Positions 1-7,628 of a stretch of 12,666 bases of DNA are shown here, in pieces. Each line of letters opens with the position of its first letter. The stretch's first letter is position 1. The position numbers and the translations under genes were made by a program. The notes beneath the pieces are model-generated. The model searched no databases. It was not told the origin of the DNA and saw nothing but the letters and a program-made list of their open reading frames with translations. The stretch spans positions 136,616 to 149,281 of the forward strand of contig CAMPET010000061.1 of assembly GCA_946803715.1 (NCBI GenBank), written 5' to 3'. Source of the DNA: Beroe ovata (lineage: Eukaryota > Ctenophora > Nuda > Beroida > Beroidae).

Positions 1-66
1 GTGTGTATGTGTGTGTGTATGTGTGGGTGGGTGGGTGTGTGGGTGTGTGTGTGTATGTGTGAGTGA
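1..66. repeat. GT/GTAT/GGGT microsatellite
   Basis: Imperfect (GT)n interrupted by GTAT and GGGT units, running in from the left edge of the window, so its true length is unknown. The GGGTGGGTGGGTG stretch around 24-36 is G-rich. Polymorphic simple repeat of a kind common in animal intergenic DNA; no function inferred. Confidence 0.95.
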
Positions 67-2474
67 TGACGTACTCATCGTCACACCGTCATATGTCATA
101 AAAAACTTGATGACAAGTTCGAGTCACAGGAGAGTTGAAAGAGTTGGTACTCTGATGTGAATCAGAACTCTTGGCTCGATTCACGACATTTCCTTGTGTT
201 ATCACGACAATCAATCGATTCACCTGCAGTTCTATGGCGCATATGGAGCAGAAACTGAATTCAAACTGGCGATACCATGTAGGGATATGAATGATTGATT
301 GAACGCACGGTGACAATATAATAGCTTGGTGTGAGCTGCTGCGAGCACATCATGCAAAAATATCTCCCAACTGGCCAGTGACAAACTGCAATCTGCGTAA
401 CTTAGCAGACACTATAATAAAGACAGCTGTTCGGCTGTTGACCATTCACGTTATTTCAGGCAACGAGAGATTCAAAGTAAAGTTTGAAGACTCAAATGAG
501 AAAATTGAGTCTCAAATTGCATATTTGAGAGCTATTAGCGCAGATCAAAGTCATTTCCTTTTACTTATCTGAGTGCCGCATCATAAGTCTCACTTTTAAC
601 CTCTCTCGTTAGAGAAGAAATGTTCGATAATTACTGGAAATTTGCAGTGCAACACAGCCAATCAATAGCAATTAGGAACATTCAAACAGCTCCATTACGA
701 ATTTCGTTAATGATCTGTAGTACCTTTACTTGCATAGTGAGTAAATGGCGTTTATCACAACTTTAGGGACCAGTGTACATATGGTGGAACTAACAACCTT
801 GAGGCAATGTATCCTTCGCAAAGTTATTCGTAACTCATGAACTATTCAGTGTAGCTTGGCATTGGTTTTTCAAAACACTGCTAACAAGAACTATTCTGCG
901 ACAAGTAGGTAGTGAAAATATATAACAATCTCCGACATAAAGTGGACACAAACATCGTCTAACAATGCTCGTAACAATGCAGGTCACGTGACTGAGTAGT
1001 GACTACTGAGTACAATAGAAACGATAGTCCAATCTAGGGATATTATGCCATTGGACGTCACACACCAATCTACCTATTGATGAGATGAATTCATCACAAA
1101 TATGTCACAACTAAGCTCATCCGAATGTCATATCATCACTGTTGCTGCAGCTGATAATGTCTTATCTCACATACCGAATACCGATCTCACACACACATTT
1201 GTGTACAATTGCGTGATTATAGAAAATCAGCAGAAATTCCGGTCGTTTTAGTGTGAACTGGATGAAAAATGCTAGCCACGTACCTAAGTAGTAAGTACAC
1301 GGAATGAAGAAGAAATAAGATGAGAGTACTGAGTATGTAAATTCAACATAATATTCGTGAGATCAAGGGATTTTTTACTCATACTATTATGAACTGCTGT
1401 CCTTTTTACCTGCCACTTTCTGGAGAACCGTGATTATAATGGCAGTATATCCTGTTCCCAAAGTAGGAGACACAGCAGTGGAAGTCACTGTCACCGATAC
1501 TCAGATTGTCTGTCACGTAATAAACACGAGGGTGACATTTGACTGTCGGATCTCACTACCATATCACTATAGAGTATATCCACTATCAGTGATCATGAAC
1601 AAATTCTGTGGAGCTGACTGCCACTGCCACGGACCATAGCAAGGTGAAAGGGAGGTTCTGACACGTGTATGACAGATATCGAGTTATTCTGCCAGTCGAG
1701 ATTTCTCGTTAATGTGATGAGCACGCGGACAGGAATAATATGCATTGTACATTGTACAAAATATCTTGTATAGAACGGTGGTCTCAAAGGGGAACAAATG
1801 TCCATAATGAACCAAAGCCTCATGGAAAGCCTATGAAATGGGGGACATACATTTGAGGCCACATCTAGCTACGACACTACGGAGCACCAAATTGCATGGA
1901 ATCACAGATTGCAATAAAATAGAGTTCAGTTCCCAGAATTCACTGCCAAATCGCGAGATAGGTAAAGGGTAGTATAGGTGACTCTGAAAAAGCAACATTC
2001 ATGATCAAATGGTAACATGAGGCCATCGTCCACAGCTCTACGAACTATATTGAGCTCGAACTTTTTATGTTAAAAAAGTCTCGTGAGATTTCAGATTAGA
2101 TTAAAACAAATCTCCAAAGTCAAAATTCAAAATCAAAACTATCATGTCATAGGTACAACAACCATAACAGACGCACATCACTTATGCAAACCAAAGTACC
2201 CAACCTTGCACTACTACTATCAAAGAGCGAGCACATTAGTTAATTTTCTGGGCCGATTAGACGAAGCCACAAGGCGCAATTATGTGGTTAATCGACATAA
2301 TTGGATAATTACCTATCACGTTTCCTGAACTTCATTCTGAATGATTCAATGTAATATCAAAAATATGAGGGGTCCTTCATTCTTGATTTATTGAATTATG
2401 TTAGCTTAGTGAATCATGCGTCTCATATTAACAATGGGATAAGTAATGCTCTGTCGCTAACTCAGCATTCACAG
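67..2474. other. Gene-poor AT-rich stretch, no supported gene
   Basis: About 2.4 kb in which I see no convincing coding sequence on either strand. Open frames here (for example at 378-572, 1430-1639 and 2083-2328) are short, have no recognisable motif and are expected by chance at this base composition. Noted within it: a perfect GTCACGTGAC palindrome at 983-992, another CACGTG at 1662-1667, and recurring ACTGAGTA/GAGTAGTG words near 990-1010 and 1328. On the minus strand, 1175-1283 is bounded by a pyrimidine-rich CTTAG acceptor and a GTATGT donor and is open in one frame (hydrophobic, about 35 residues). It could be an exon, but nothing identifies it. Confidence 0.5.
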
Positions 2475-2670
2475 CGCCGTCAGCCAATCACATGACGGCA
2501 TTTCGAACACGTGACTTTTCTCCGCCAATCAGGAACACGGAAAATGACCTAAAACACCGATAGACAACACTTACAGTAAAGTGCACATGTTCAATTGGGT
2601 AATTCAACCCTTTGTTCACTAGACTTGCTACGTGATTCACACCACGTGATTAAGAGTCACGTGACACGTG
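2475..2670. promoter_or_regulatory. CCAAT-box / E-box cluster (promoter or enhancer candidate)
   Basis: Two GCCAATCA elements (CCAAT at 2484-2488 and 2525-2529) lie 41 bp apart, close to four helical turns, with a CACGTGAC E-box between them (2508-2513). A second group follows: CACGTG at 2643-2648, the perfect palindrome GTCACGTGAC at 2656-2665 and an overlapping CACGTG at 2665-2670, plus near-match TACGTGAT at about 2630. The first CCAAT box sits in the loop of a GCCGTCA/TGACGGC inverted repeat. CCAAT boxes bind NF-Y, and GTCACGTGAC is the palindromic site of bHLH-zip factors (USF, MITF/TFE) in animals. No TATA box is evident. The target gene is unclear: only an unconvincing 26-codon frame starts downstream at 2758. 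Confidence 0.4.
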
Positions 2671-3128
2671 TATAGAGAATCAATGTCACATGTTAGGAGC
2701 GGAATGCGATCGCTGTGTATTGATTAATAACCCAACACTTGAAACAAAGGTTAATTAATGTACTTTGTCGTGTGCAAAGCCAAGCAGAAATTCAAGGTAT
2801 TGTACGACACAAGATCGAGCAATACGACGGAAAACTGACTTCCAGGAAAGTCCGGTTCACAACGTGGTTCTGAAGATTAGATAGAATGTTCGCAGTCACC
2901 ATCAGTTTTACAAAATGTGTAAACACCTCAAAATGGAAAGACGGAAAAACTAGTTACTGAAAAATTGGTGCAGAGAGCATATTATGATAACACAGCACGG
3001 GACTATGTGAAAAGAGCAGGACACACACCGCCCCCTCTTAACAAACGGTGAGAGAATGTGAAAGGAAAGGAGCAACATGAACAAATGATGGGCACAGACT
3101 ACAGAGTAGTGATACAATAACGAGTAGT
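2671..3128. other. Intergenic, no supported gene
   Basis: No recognisable gene. An ATG at 2758 opens 26 codons ending at 2838 with a weak start context and a poor internal donor (AAG|GTATTG); its position about 90 bp after the CCAAT/E-box cluster is the only point in its favour. A TGTAAACA forkhead-like word lies near 2918. GAGTAGTG words recur at about 3102 and 3123. Confidence 0.4.
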
Positions 3129-3277
3129 GTTACACACACCATATATTACATTACGTCAGGGCTTCATTTATCACTGCATAACCCATCACATATTATTACA
3201 CGTTTGATTGAGTGTATTTACACACTCATTATGTGATAATGCATGATTTTTCCCATTCATAATTGTCTGCGTGTAAC
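3129..3277. repeat. Imperfect foldback repeat (MITE-like)
   Basis: Nested inverted repeats share one centre near 3210. The outer pair is GTTACAC (3129-3135) with GTGTAAC (3271-3277). The middle pair is ATCACATA (3185-3192) with TATGTGAT (3230-3237), with TGCAT words further out on both sides. The inner pair is TGAGTGT (3209-3215) with ACACTCA (3222-3228). The arms between are only partly alignable, so this may be an old, decayed miniature foldback element. I found no target-site duplication at its ends. Confidence 0.35.
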
Positions 3278-3695
3278 TCATTTGTTTCAGGCAGGAAAAG
3301 GTTAAACTTTGCTAATAGCTCAATAGGGATGTTCTTCGTTGAAAGGGCTCGGAGATGATTTTAGCCATTTGATTGTGTCACATCATGGCAGCATCTAAGG
3401 CCTCAGGGCACAGTAGAGTTATGACTCAGTAGAAATAGAATTCCCCGGAATGCTACATGATTTGACATGGAATTTGGCAAATGACATTGTCATAGTTGGT
3501 TTTTTCAATTAATTTGCGTCATCCCTCATTTCTACTTCGCCTAGGAACAGAATCTGAGCTCATTGATCAGTCTTGTACAGTGTACACTTATGTGACTTAC
3601 AGGGAGTGGTTTGAAGGGTCAGTCATTTAGTCATGAGTTTGGAATTATTATTGTTAATATTTTGAACTGTAATTGTGATATCTAAAAGAACTCAC
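3278..3695. other. Non-coding; possible first intron of the minus-strand candidate gene
   Basis: Lies downstream, in the minus sense, of the candidate exon at 3696-3743, so it would begin with that exon's GTGAGT intron. Several minus-strand acceptor-like sites exist (for example CTCAG before 3560 and CCTAG before 3541). A phase-0 continuation from the CTCAG site gives only ILFLGEVEMRDDAN before a stop, which I do not recognise. I could not identify a second exon with confidence. Confidence 0.3.
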
Positions 3696-3743
3696 CTTGT
3701 CAAATGCCTCTCTGGTTTCAGTTGCATCATTCTCATCGGCCAT
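3696..3743 (-). CDS. Candidate first coding exon of an unidentified gene
   Basis: The minus strand reads MADENDATETREAFDK, 16 codons, phase 0, then AAG followed by GTGAGT, a consensus splice donor at 3691-3695. The start sits in a strong animal context (CAGCCATGGCC). The peptide is acidic and hydrophilic and looks like a cytosolic N-terminus. An ATTTTAG acceptor-like site just upstream (minus sense, about 3758) would allow a 5'UTR exon. I do not recognise the protein family and found no certain second exon to the left; EREAF/AFDK-type words occur in many unrelated proteins. It could be a chance ATG beside a chance donor, but Kozak match, donor match and composition together make a real exon fairly likely. 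Confidence 0.4.
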
Positions 3744-4809
3744 GGCTGGGCAACACTAAAATGATGGAGGGATTAGCGAAAACTATACTTATTTAGATAC
3801 TTCAATAAGACTTAGTACAATAGTACATGGAAAGACAGAGAATGCGTAAAAGATATCACATAAAGAAATTCGTCAAGTGACCACTGCCCAGTGCCCAGTC
3901 AGCACTAACCACAACGTACCAAATGTTCATTATCAATGAATGGTGGGTTAGTGACTCAAAGTCAAGGTGAGATAAGAGTAGAATGGAATGGATCTAATTT
4001 CTTTGCCTTCCATTGAAATATGATATTGGAGTGTTAGGTCACATGCTTCTCAAAGGAAAGCTTTTCTCATTCAGAAGATAAATGTGACCATATTAAGATG
4101 TGTCAAGTAAGAAGAATCTGGAGAGTCACACCACCATGAAAAATACTACAGCTTGTTCAGAGGAAGAATTGCAGACTTTCTAGAATTTCACAGCACCTTC
4201 CTTTACTGTTCAGCCTGGAGAATCAAGGCAGAGGATTATATGCACAGCTTTCTAATATCAATGCCACTTTGTTTAAATAACCGTAACTAATTATCTATGC
4301 TATGTGACCAATGAGTGAAGCTATAAGACACCACCTCTAAGTTAACAGTTACAAGTTTCACTTGTAAACTGAATAAAGAGATAACATCTATATCATAATT
4401 TAGTAAGGTGTTTGTTTGTGTCTTCGTTGAATTTGTAGACAGGCGTCCTTCCTGACTTGGTAGACAAAAGTGACACTATTCTACAATCGGCAAGCCTTAC
4501 TATGGTACCGTAGAAGTTGCACTTGCACAAGATAGAGTGATCAGCTGGAGCTCATCTATGAAGACACTACTTTCATTACATTGCTGATGGGGAAACCGAA
4601 CATGGTGCCGATTTAGGTCATCTTCAGTTATGAGAATCAAGTAATAGAATCAAATCTTCCTGATTTTGCAATAGTCATACTTTTCTTGAGATGTTGCTCA
4701 TCTTTTCAGTGCAATTCAATTCAATTTATTCGGACGTATGGTGAAGCACTTTGTTTGGTCAATAAAACAGTGCAAAAATGTGATTGTGCTCCTTCAAAAT
4801 TTGTCCAAA
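3744..4809. other. Non-coding stretch with several small hairpins
   Basis: No supported gene. Structures seen: CACTAACC (about 3902) with GGTTAGTG (about 3946-3953) enclosing a TTCATT/AATGAA hairpin; GGTCACAT with ATGTGACC around 4037-4090; and CAGTT-ACAAGT / ACTTGT-AAACTG at about 4345-4371, directly followed by AATAAA (about 4372). A plus-strand frame of about 47 codons ends near 4278, some 95 bp before that AATAAA, and a minus-strand frame of about 48 codons covers about 4510-4650. Both look protein-like but are within chance length, so neither is called. The first 150 bases would hold the promoter and 5'UTR of the minus-strand candidate exon. Confidence 0.4.
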
Positions 4810-4876
4810 ACATGAAAAAGAATGAACACTCTCACATTGTGAGAGTTGACTGCTCTGTGTGCATTCTTTTTCATGT
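4810..4876. repeat. Double inverted repeat (nested hairpins)
   Basis: A perfect 15-bp outer pair (4810-4824 with 4862-4876; core CATGAAAAAGAATG) extends inwards past one mismatch by another ACAC/GTGT pair. Inside it lies a second hairpin, ACTCTCACA (4828-4836) with TGTGAGAGT (4838-4846). The 67-bp structure could extrude as a cruciform or fold in a transcript. Too small to call as a transposon; no flanking duplication seen. Confidence 0.6.
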
Positions 4877-4951
4877 ACCAAGTAAATGAGTAATGACATG
4901 TTACAGTCGACTGTTGTTTTAAATTCATTTCCTGCTGTCGTGACCATTGAC

Positions 4952-4981
4952 TCAATGAGTAGTGTATCAATGAGTAGTGTA
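4952..4981. repeat. 15-bp tandem duplication
   Basis: TCAATGAGTAGTGTA occurs twice head to tail (4952-4966 and 4967-4981), identical. The GAGTAGTG core also appears near 3102, 3123 and 9580, so it may be a recurrent word of this genome. Likely replication slippage. Confidence 0.9.
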
Positions 4982-5282
4982 TCTAGCCCACTTTGCGGGT
5001 TTTCTAGCTCAACATAAGGTCAAATAAATTGTGCCTCTGTTCAGTGGCTGATGAATCATCTTTTGAACATTTAAAATAAATAGCATGGTTCCCTGATTCA
5101 ATGATCTTAGCATACAATGATTTCCAAATAGCAAACAGATGAGCTGATATGATAGAATAGAATGGAATAGAATAAGTTTGTCCATTCCATGATTATTGAT
5201 TACCCACTCTTTTTGGAGATGTTTAGTTTTCCTTTTTCAATTGAAATATCTTAACTGGAAAATATCGACAAATCAAATTGTT
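4982..5282. other. AT-rich spacer, no gene
   Basis: Ordinary AT-rich sequence with a short degenerate (AGAAT/GGAAT)n simple repeat around 5150-5172. It ends abruptly at about 5283, where base composition changes to the CG-rich block. Confidence 0.6.
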
Positions 5283-5498
5283 GTAGGGGTTTTCCCTACC
5301 GTCGGCGCCGCGCAGTTGTCATTCCCGCGCCCGACGATTTGTCGATCGATGATAGACCCTGTCGAGAATTTCGTTGCGCGCGGCGCAAACTTATTCTCAG
5401 ACAGGCTTTGCGGCTTGCATCAGCGGTTTGGCATCGTCCGACGCGACAACCCGACGATAAAATCACGCCAGCATGAGTTGCCGGATGTTATCTGTCCG

Positions 5499-5597
5499 CT
5501 GTTTCTTGCGCGCGGCGCGCGCGCCTTCATCGAAGGCCGAAACAGGCCTTCGATGAAGGCCTTCGATGAAGGCGCGCGCGCCGCGCGCAAGAAACAG
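5499..5597. repeat. Large perfect palindrome (two 38-bp arms)
   Basis: Arms 5499-5536 and 5560-5597 are exact reverse complements over 38 bp, with a 23-bp spacer. The spacer holds an extra copy of CCTTCGATGAAGG, so there is a second, mutually exclusive pairing: 5524-5538 with 5545-5559, 15 bp perfect around a 6-base loop. The outer part of each arm is CTGTTTCTTGCGCGCGGC, the same 18-mer found alone at 5989-6006. Such a stem would stall polymerases and could extrude as a cruciform. It could be a genuine foldback end or a sequencing/assembly inversion artefact, since it lies beside the only N. Confidence 0.9.
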
Positions 5598-5599
5598 TG

Positions 5600-5600
5600 N
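5600..5600. other. Ambiguous base (N)
   Basis: The only non-ACGT base in the window. It lies two bases past the end of the 38-bp-arm palindrome, as expected if the hairpin caused a low-quality read or a scaffold join. Confidence 0.95.
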
Positions 5601-5988
5601 CTGGTCATAACTTTTGATAGGAAGGTCAAATTCAACTGCAGTTTTTTGCGCTGTGTTAGGAAAAAATAGATCTTTCTAACGGTATATAGCAGTACATAAG
5701 TTAGTTCGACAGCGCGTAGCGCAAAAATCGGCGAAATGATATATCAAATTATTTCAATATTGCGCGCTTTATATCTGCTTCTCGCGCGGCCGTGGCGCGG
5801 CTTTAAATCGGCCTTCGCTTCAATATGAAGGCGTGCGCGAAAAAAACCGAGGTCGGGGTCGGATAAAATCTGACAATGCGCGCCGCATATGATCTGATCA
5901 ATTGAGAATGTGGCAATGCAATGAATGTGGCAATGCTCGGCTCGCCGATCAGCTAATTGCCCGATGTTATTGTTATTATAGCTGTCGA

Positions 5989-6006
5989 CTGTTTCTTGCG
6001 CGCGGC
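5989..6006 (+). repeat. Second direct copy of the palindrome-arm 18-mer
   Basis: CTGTTTCTTGCGCGCGGC is identical to 5499-5516 and inverted relative to 5580-5597. It is preceded at 5957-5970 by a 13/14 match to 5478-5491, so a composite unit of about 40-50 bp is repeated some 480 bp apart within the CG-rich block. Confidence 0.85.
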
Positions 6007-6183
6007 AAGTTCGGCTGGCATGATGAGGCATGCCCGCATGCAGCAGGCAGCTGGCATTTGTGGCTAGGGCTGTCCAGCGATATGCGATACAATTACACTA
6101 TAGACACCCCCGGAACTGGACCGCTGAATCAGAATGCTGATGCGCCACGTCGCCACGAAGTGCAATTCTGTTTGAGAAATGAG

Positions 6184-6207
6184 AATAGGTTGAACTTTAA
6201 ACCTATT
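6184..6207. repeat. 8-bp inverted repeat abutting the TIR element
   Basis: AATAGGTT (6184-6191) and AACCTATT (6200-6207) form a perfect 8-bp stem with an 8-base loop, ending on the first base of the left 11-bp direct repeat of the neighbouring element. The loop region (GGTTGAACTTTAAACC) resembles GGGTTTAACTTTAAAAC inside the element near 6386. Confidence 0.7.
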
Positions 6208-6612
6208 GCTTATGGAGGGCTCTTACAAAATCCATCGCCCTAAGTTTATCTATATCACACGACTTATGTTTTTCGGTTTCCTGATCCAGCCCAAACCCTA
6301 ACCCTAACTGTAACCCACGGGATACTTTTACTTCCAAACCCTAACCCCGGCCCCAACCCCAACCCTGACCCAAACCCTAACCCGAGGGTTTAACTTTAAA
6401 ACGCGATTAAGCGGAAAAATGTCTGGTCACGTGACCAAATCAGTTTTTCGCCCATAACTCGGCAGGGAAGCGTTTTTACCCTACATCATATGGGGCGATT
6501 CGGAATCAGCGCCTTAAAATACGTCGATTCATGTCTCTTTTACCGAAAAAGAGACGAATATAAGAATTTTCACAAAATTAGGGCGATGAATTTAGTGCGA
6601 GTGCTTATGGAG
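6207..6612. mobile_element. Non-autonomous TIR element (MITE) with 11-bp target-site duplication
   Basis: Two identical copies of TGCTTATGGAG (6207-6217 and 6602-6612) flank a 384-bp insert (6218-6601). The insert ends in terminal inverted repeats: 6220-6247 and the reverse complement of 6574-6601 match at 23 of 28 positions and share the core CATCGCCCTAA. The left end has two extra bases (GG) between repeat and TIR alignment. No transposase frame fits inside, so it is non-autonomous. A 9-11 bp target duplication is typical of Mutator-like elements, but family assignment from this alone is inference. Internal content: telomere-like tract (6291-6388), the 14-bp palindrome TGGTCACGTGACCA (6424-6437) and a GTCTCTTTT/AAAAGAGAC hairpin (about 6533-6555). 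Tracing both copies of the direct repeat gives the likely empty site between ACCTAT and ACCTAGAG. Confidence 0.75.
6291..6388 (-). repeat. Degenerate telomere-like (TTAGGG) tract
   Basis: On the plus strand, repeated CCCTAA/CCCTAAC/CCCAAACC words: two clean CCCTAA units at 6296-6307, then a second cluster at 6334-6383 with CCCTAA, CCCCAA, CCCTGA and CCCAAA variants. The minus strand therefore carries about eight runs of three or more G at short spacing, a strong G-quadruplex-forming pattern. TTAGGG is the common metazoan telomere unit. The degeneracy and the position inside a TIR element argue for an internal, captured or convergent sequence rather than a chromosome end. Confidence 0.75.
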
Positions 6613-7120
6613 ACCTAGAGAGAATCAAATTGTCAATAAACAACGGAAATCAAAGGATAGTGAGACTTGTCACGTGTTATGTGAAAAGGTCAATGTTTCA
6701 TGTGACACATTTAAGATGGAAACAATAACGTTTGGTAGTTTTTCTATGCATTGAATCAAGTAGGTACCTAAATGACCTTTGTATCTATAGTATGAGATTA
6801 TGCGAAATCTCTTTGAATGAATGTCATGAAACCAGGGGTCTTGACTCTTGTTTAGGGATCCCAATGATCATGACTGAGGGTGGGAAATCCACCTTCTTCC
6901 TGATCTGTTAAATCATGTCCACCCTTTGTTACGTATAGAATATGGCTGGTTCTCCTAGAGTGAATCAAATTGTCCACAATCAATGTCCAAGTGAAAATAA
7001 AGAATCGTGAAAATCGGCAACTCATGTCCACTCTGGTCTCTGGTGCATTGCTGATCAACATGTCAATGGGGATTCCTGAAATCATTGAGCTGTGTTGGGA
7101 TTTGGGATTTGGGTACAACA
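6613..7120. other. No supported gene; contains one copy pair of a 21-bp direct repeat
   Basis: No recognisable gene. A 21-bp word (CCTAGAG...GAATCAAATTGTC) at 6614-6634 recurs at 6954-6974 with one mismatch, about 340 bp apart. The first copy begins two bases after the right target duplication of the TIR element. CACGTG lies at 6671-6676. Overlapping frames on both strands at 6852-7170 (94 and 66 codons) mirror each other and show no motif. GGGATTT repeats lie at about 7097-7112. Confidence 0.4.
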
Positions 7121-7144
7121 ATGGCACTATAATCATAGTGCCAT
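7121..7144. repeat. Perfect 10-bp hairpin
   Basis: ATGGCACTAT (7121-7130) and ATAGTGCCAT (7135-7144) pair exactly around the loop AATC. GGTAC words lie outside on both sides in inverted order (about 7112 and 7154), extending a possible cruciform. The right flank has no T-run, and an intrinsic terminator is not expected in this genome. Confidence 0.75.
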
Positions 7145-7417
7145 ACTACCATGTACCTGTTCCCTATTGAGACCGTTCATCGATTCTATACTCACAGTCA
7201 CAAGAGCACGTCTCTGCCTAGTGTAATGAGTAATCGTCTCATTTCCTCATGAGCCTTCTTTCTGGATCCAATGTATCTGATCATTTTGGAGAGCACTCCT
7301 GATTAATGGGAGAACGTCTCGTTTACTGCTGACCGAGAGTAAACTGCATTGTGGGCATTCTCCTGAAATAAAAAAAATCATGGGTCCACCGATGGTCGAC
7401 GTCCCCTTTCATCCCCA

Positions 7418-7628
7418 AAAAGGAGGCACTCGAGGACAGAAAGGGAGCAAATGGGGAGCAATTTTTGAACACGTGGTTAAAACACACAGGGGCAAAAGGT
7501 GACAAGAAGAGCAAAATAGTGGCATCGAGCAAAAGGGGACAAATATATGGCACAAAGGGCTGAAATAGGGGGAATAAAGGCAAAAGGTGGCATTTTGGAG
7601 ACGAAAATGGGGCAAAAGGAGGCATCAG
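7418..7628. repeat. Degenerate purine-rich tandem repeat (GGCAAAAGGnGGCAT-like)
   Basis: Irregular units of about 16-32 bp recur on the plus strand: GGCAAAAGGTGACAA (7491), GAGCAAAATAGTGGCATC (7509), GAGCAAAAGGGGACAAA (7527), ATGGCACAAAGGGC (7547), GGCAAAAGGTGGCAT (7579) and GGCAAAAGGAGGCAT (7611). The tract is strongly purine-biased, so the opposite strand is pyrimidine-rich; the 116- and 68-codon minus frames over it are low-complexity by-products. On the minus strand it lies between a GTGAGT donor (7668-7673) and a pyrimidine-rich TTTCAG acceptor (7363-7380), so it may be the pyrimidine-rich body of an intron of about 311 bp. Confidence 0.6.

Larger units (their letters stand above)
5283..6206. 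other. CG-rich block with repeated GCGC hairpin motifs, possible unclassified mobile or foreign DNA
   Basis: Dense in CpG and GCGCGC words, whereas the flanks are AT-rich and CpG-poor. It opens with a GTAGGG/CCCTAC hairpin (5283-5299). The word TTGCGCGCGGC occurs directly at 5374, 5506 and 5996 and inverted at 5580. A composite repeat, TTGCCsGATGTTAT then CTGTTTCTTGCGCGCGGC, occurs at 5478-5516 and again at 5957-6006 with a longer gap. Two copies of the word also fold on themselves (TTGCGC gcg GCGCAA at 5374-5388; CTTGC gcgcg GCAAG at 5995-6009). Long open frames here (157 codons plus, 95 minus, 113 plus) reflect low stop-codon density in CG-rich DNA and show no recognisable domain. Edges are visible only as a composition change; no TIR pair or duplication was found for the block itself. 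Confidence 0.45.

Noticed and set aside
1430-1639. 69-codon plus-strand frame starting MAVYPVPKVGDTAVEV
   Set aside because: Reasonable start context, but no recognisable fold, no splice partner and chance length.
4151-4278. Plus-strand terminal exon candidate followed by AATAAA
   Set aside because: The frame of about 47 codons is within chance length, the acceptor (CTACAG) is weak, and no upstream plus-strand exon was found.
5196-5669. 157-codon plus-strand open frame in the CG-rich block
   Set aside because: It spans the composition boundary, the palindrome and the N. Its length follows from few stop codons in CG-rich DNA, the palindrome gives a mirrored minus frame, and no domain is recognisable.
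5902-6243. 113-codon plus-strand frame
   Set aside because: Runs through the CG-rich repeat and across the target duplication into the TIR element; no motif and no plausible start or splice context.
6207-6612. Chromosome end or telomere fusion at the TTAGGG-like tract
   Set aside because: The tract is short, degenerate and internal to a segment with TIRs and direct repeats, with unique sequence continuing on both sides.
7242-7362. Minus-strand exon after the TTTCAG acceptor (frame ECPQCSLLSVSSKRDV...)
   Set aside because: 38 codons open in one of three frames is common by chance here, and the upstream donor does not join in a frame that continues without a stop.
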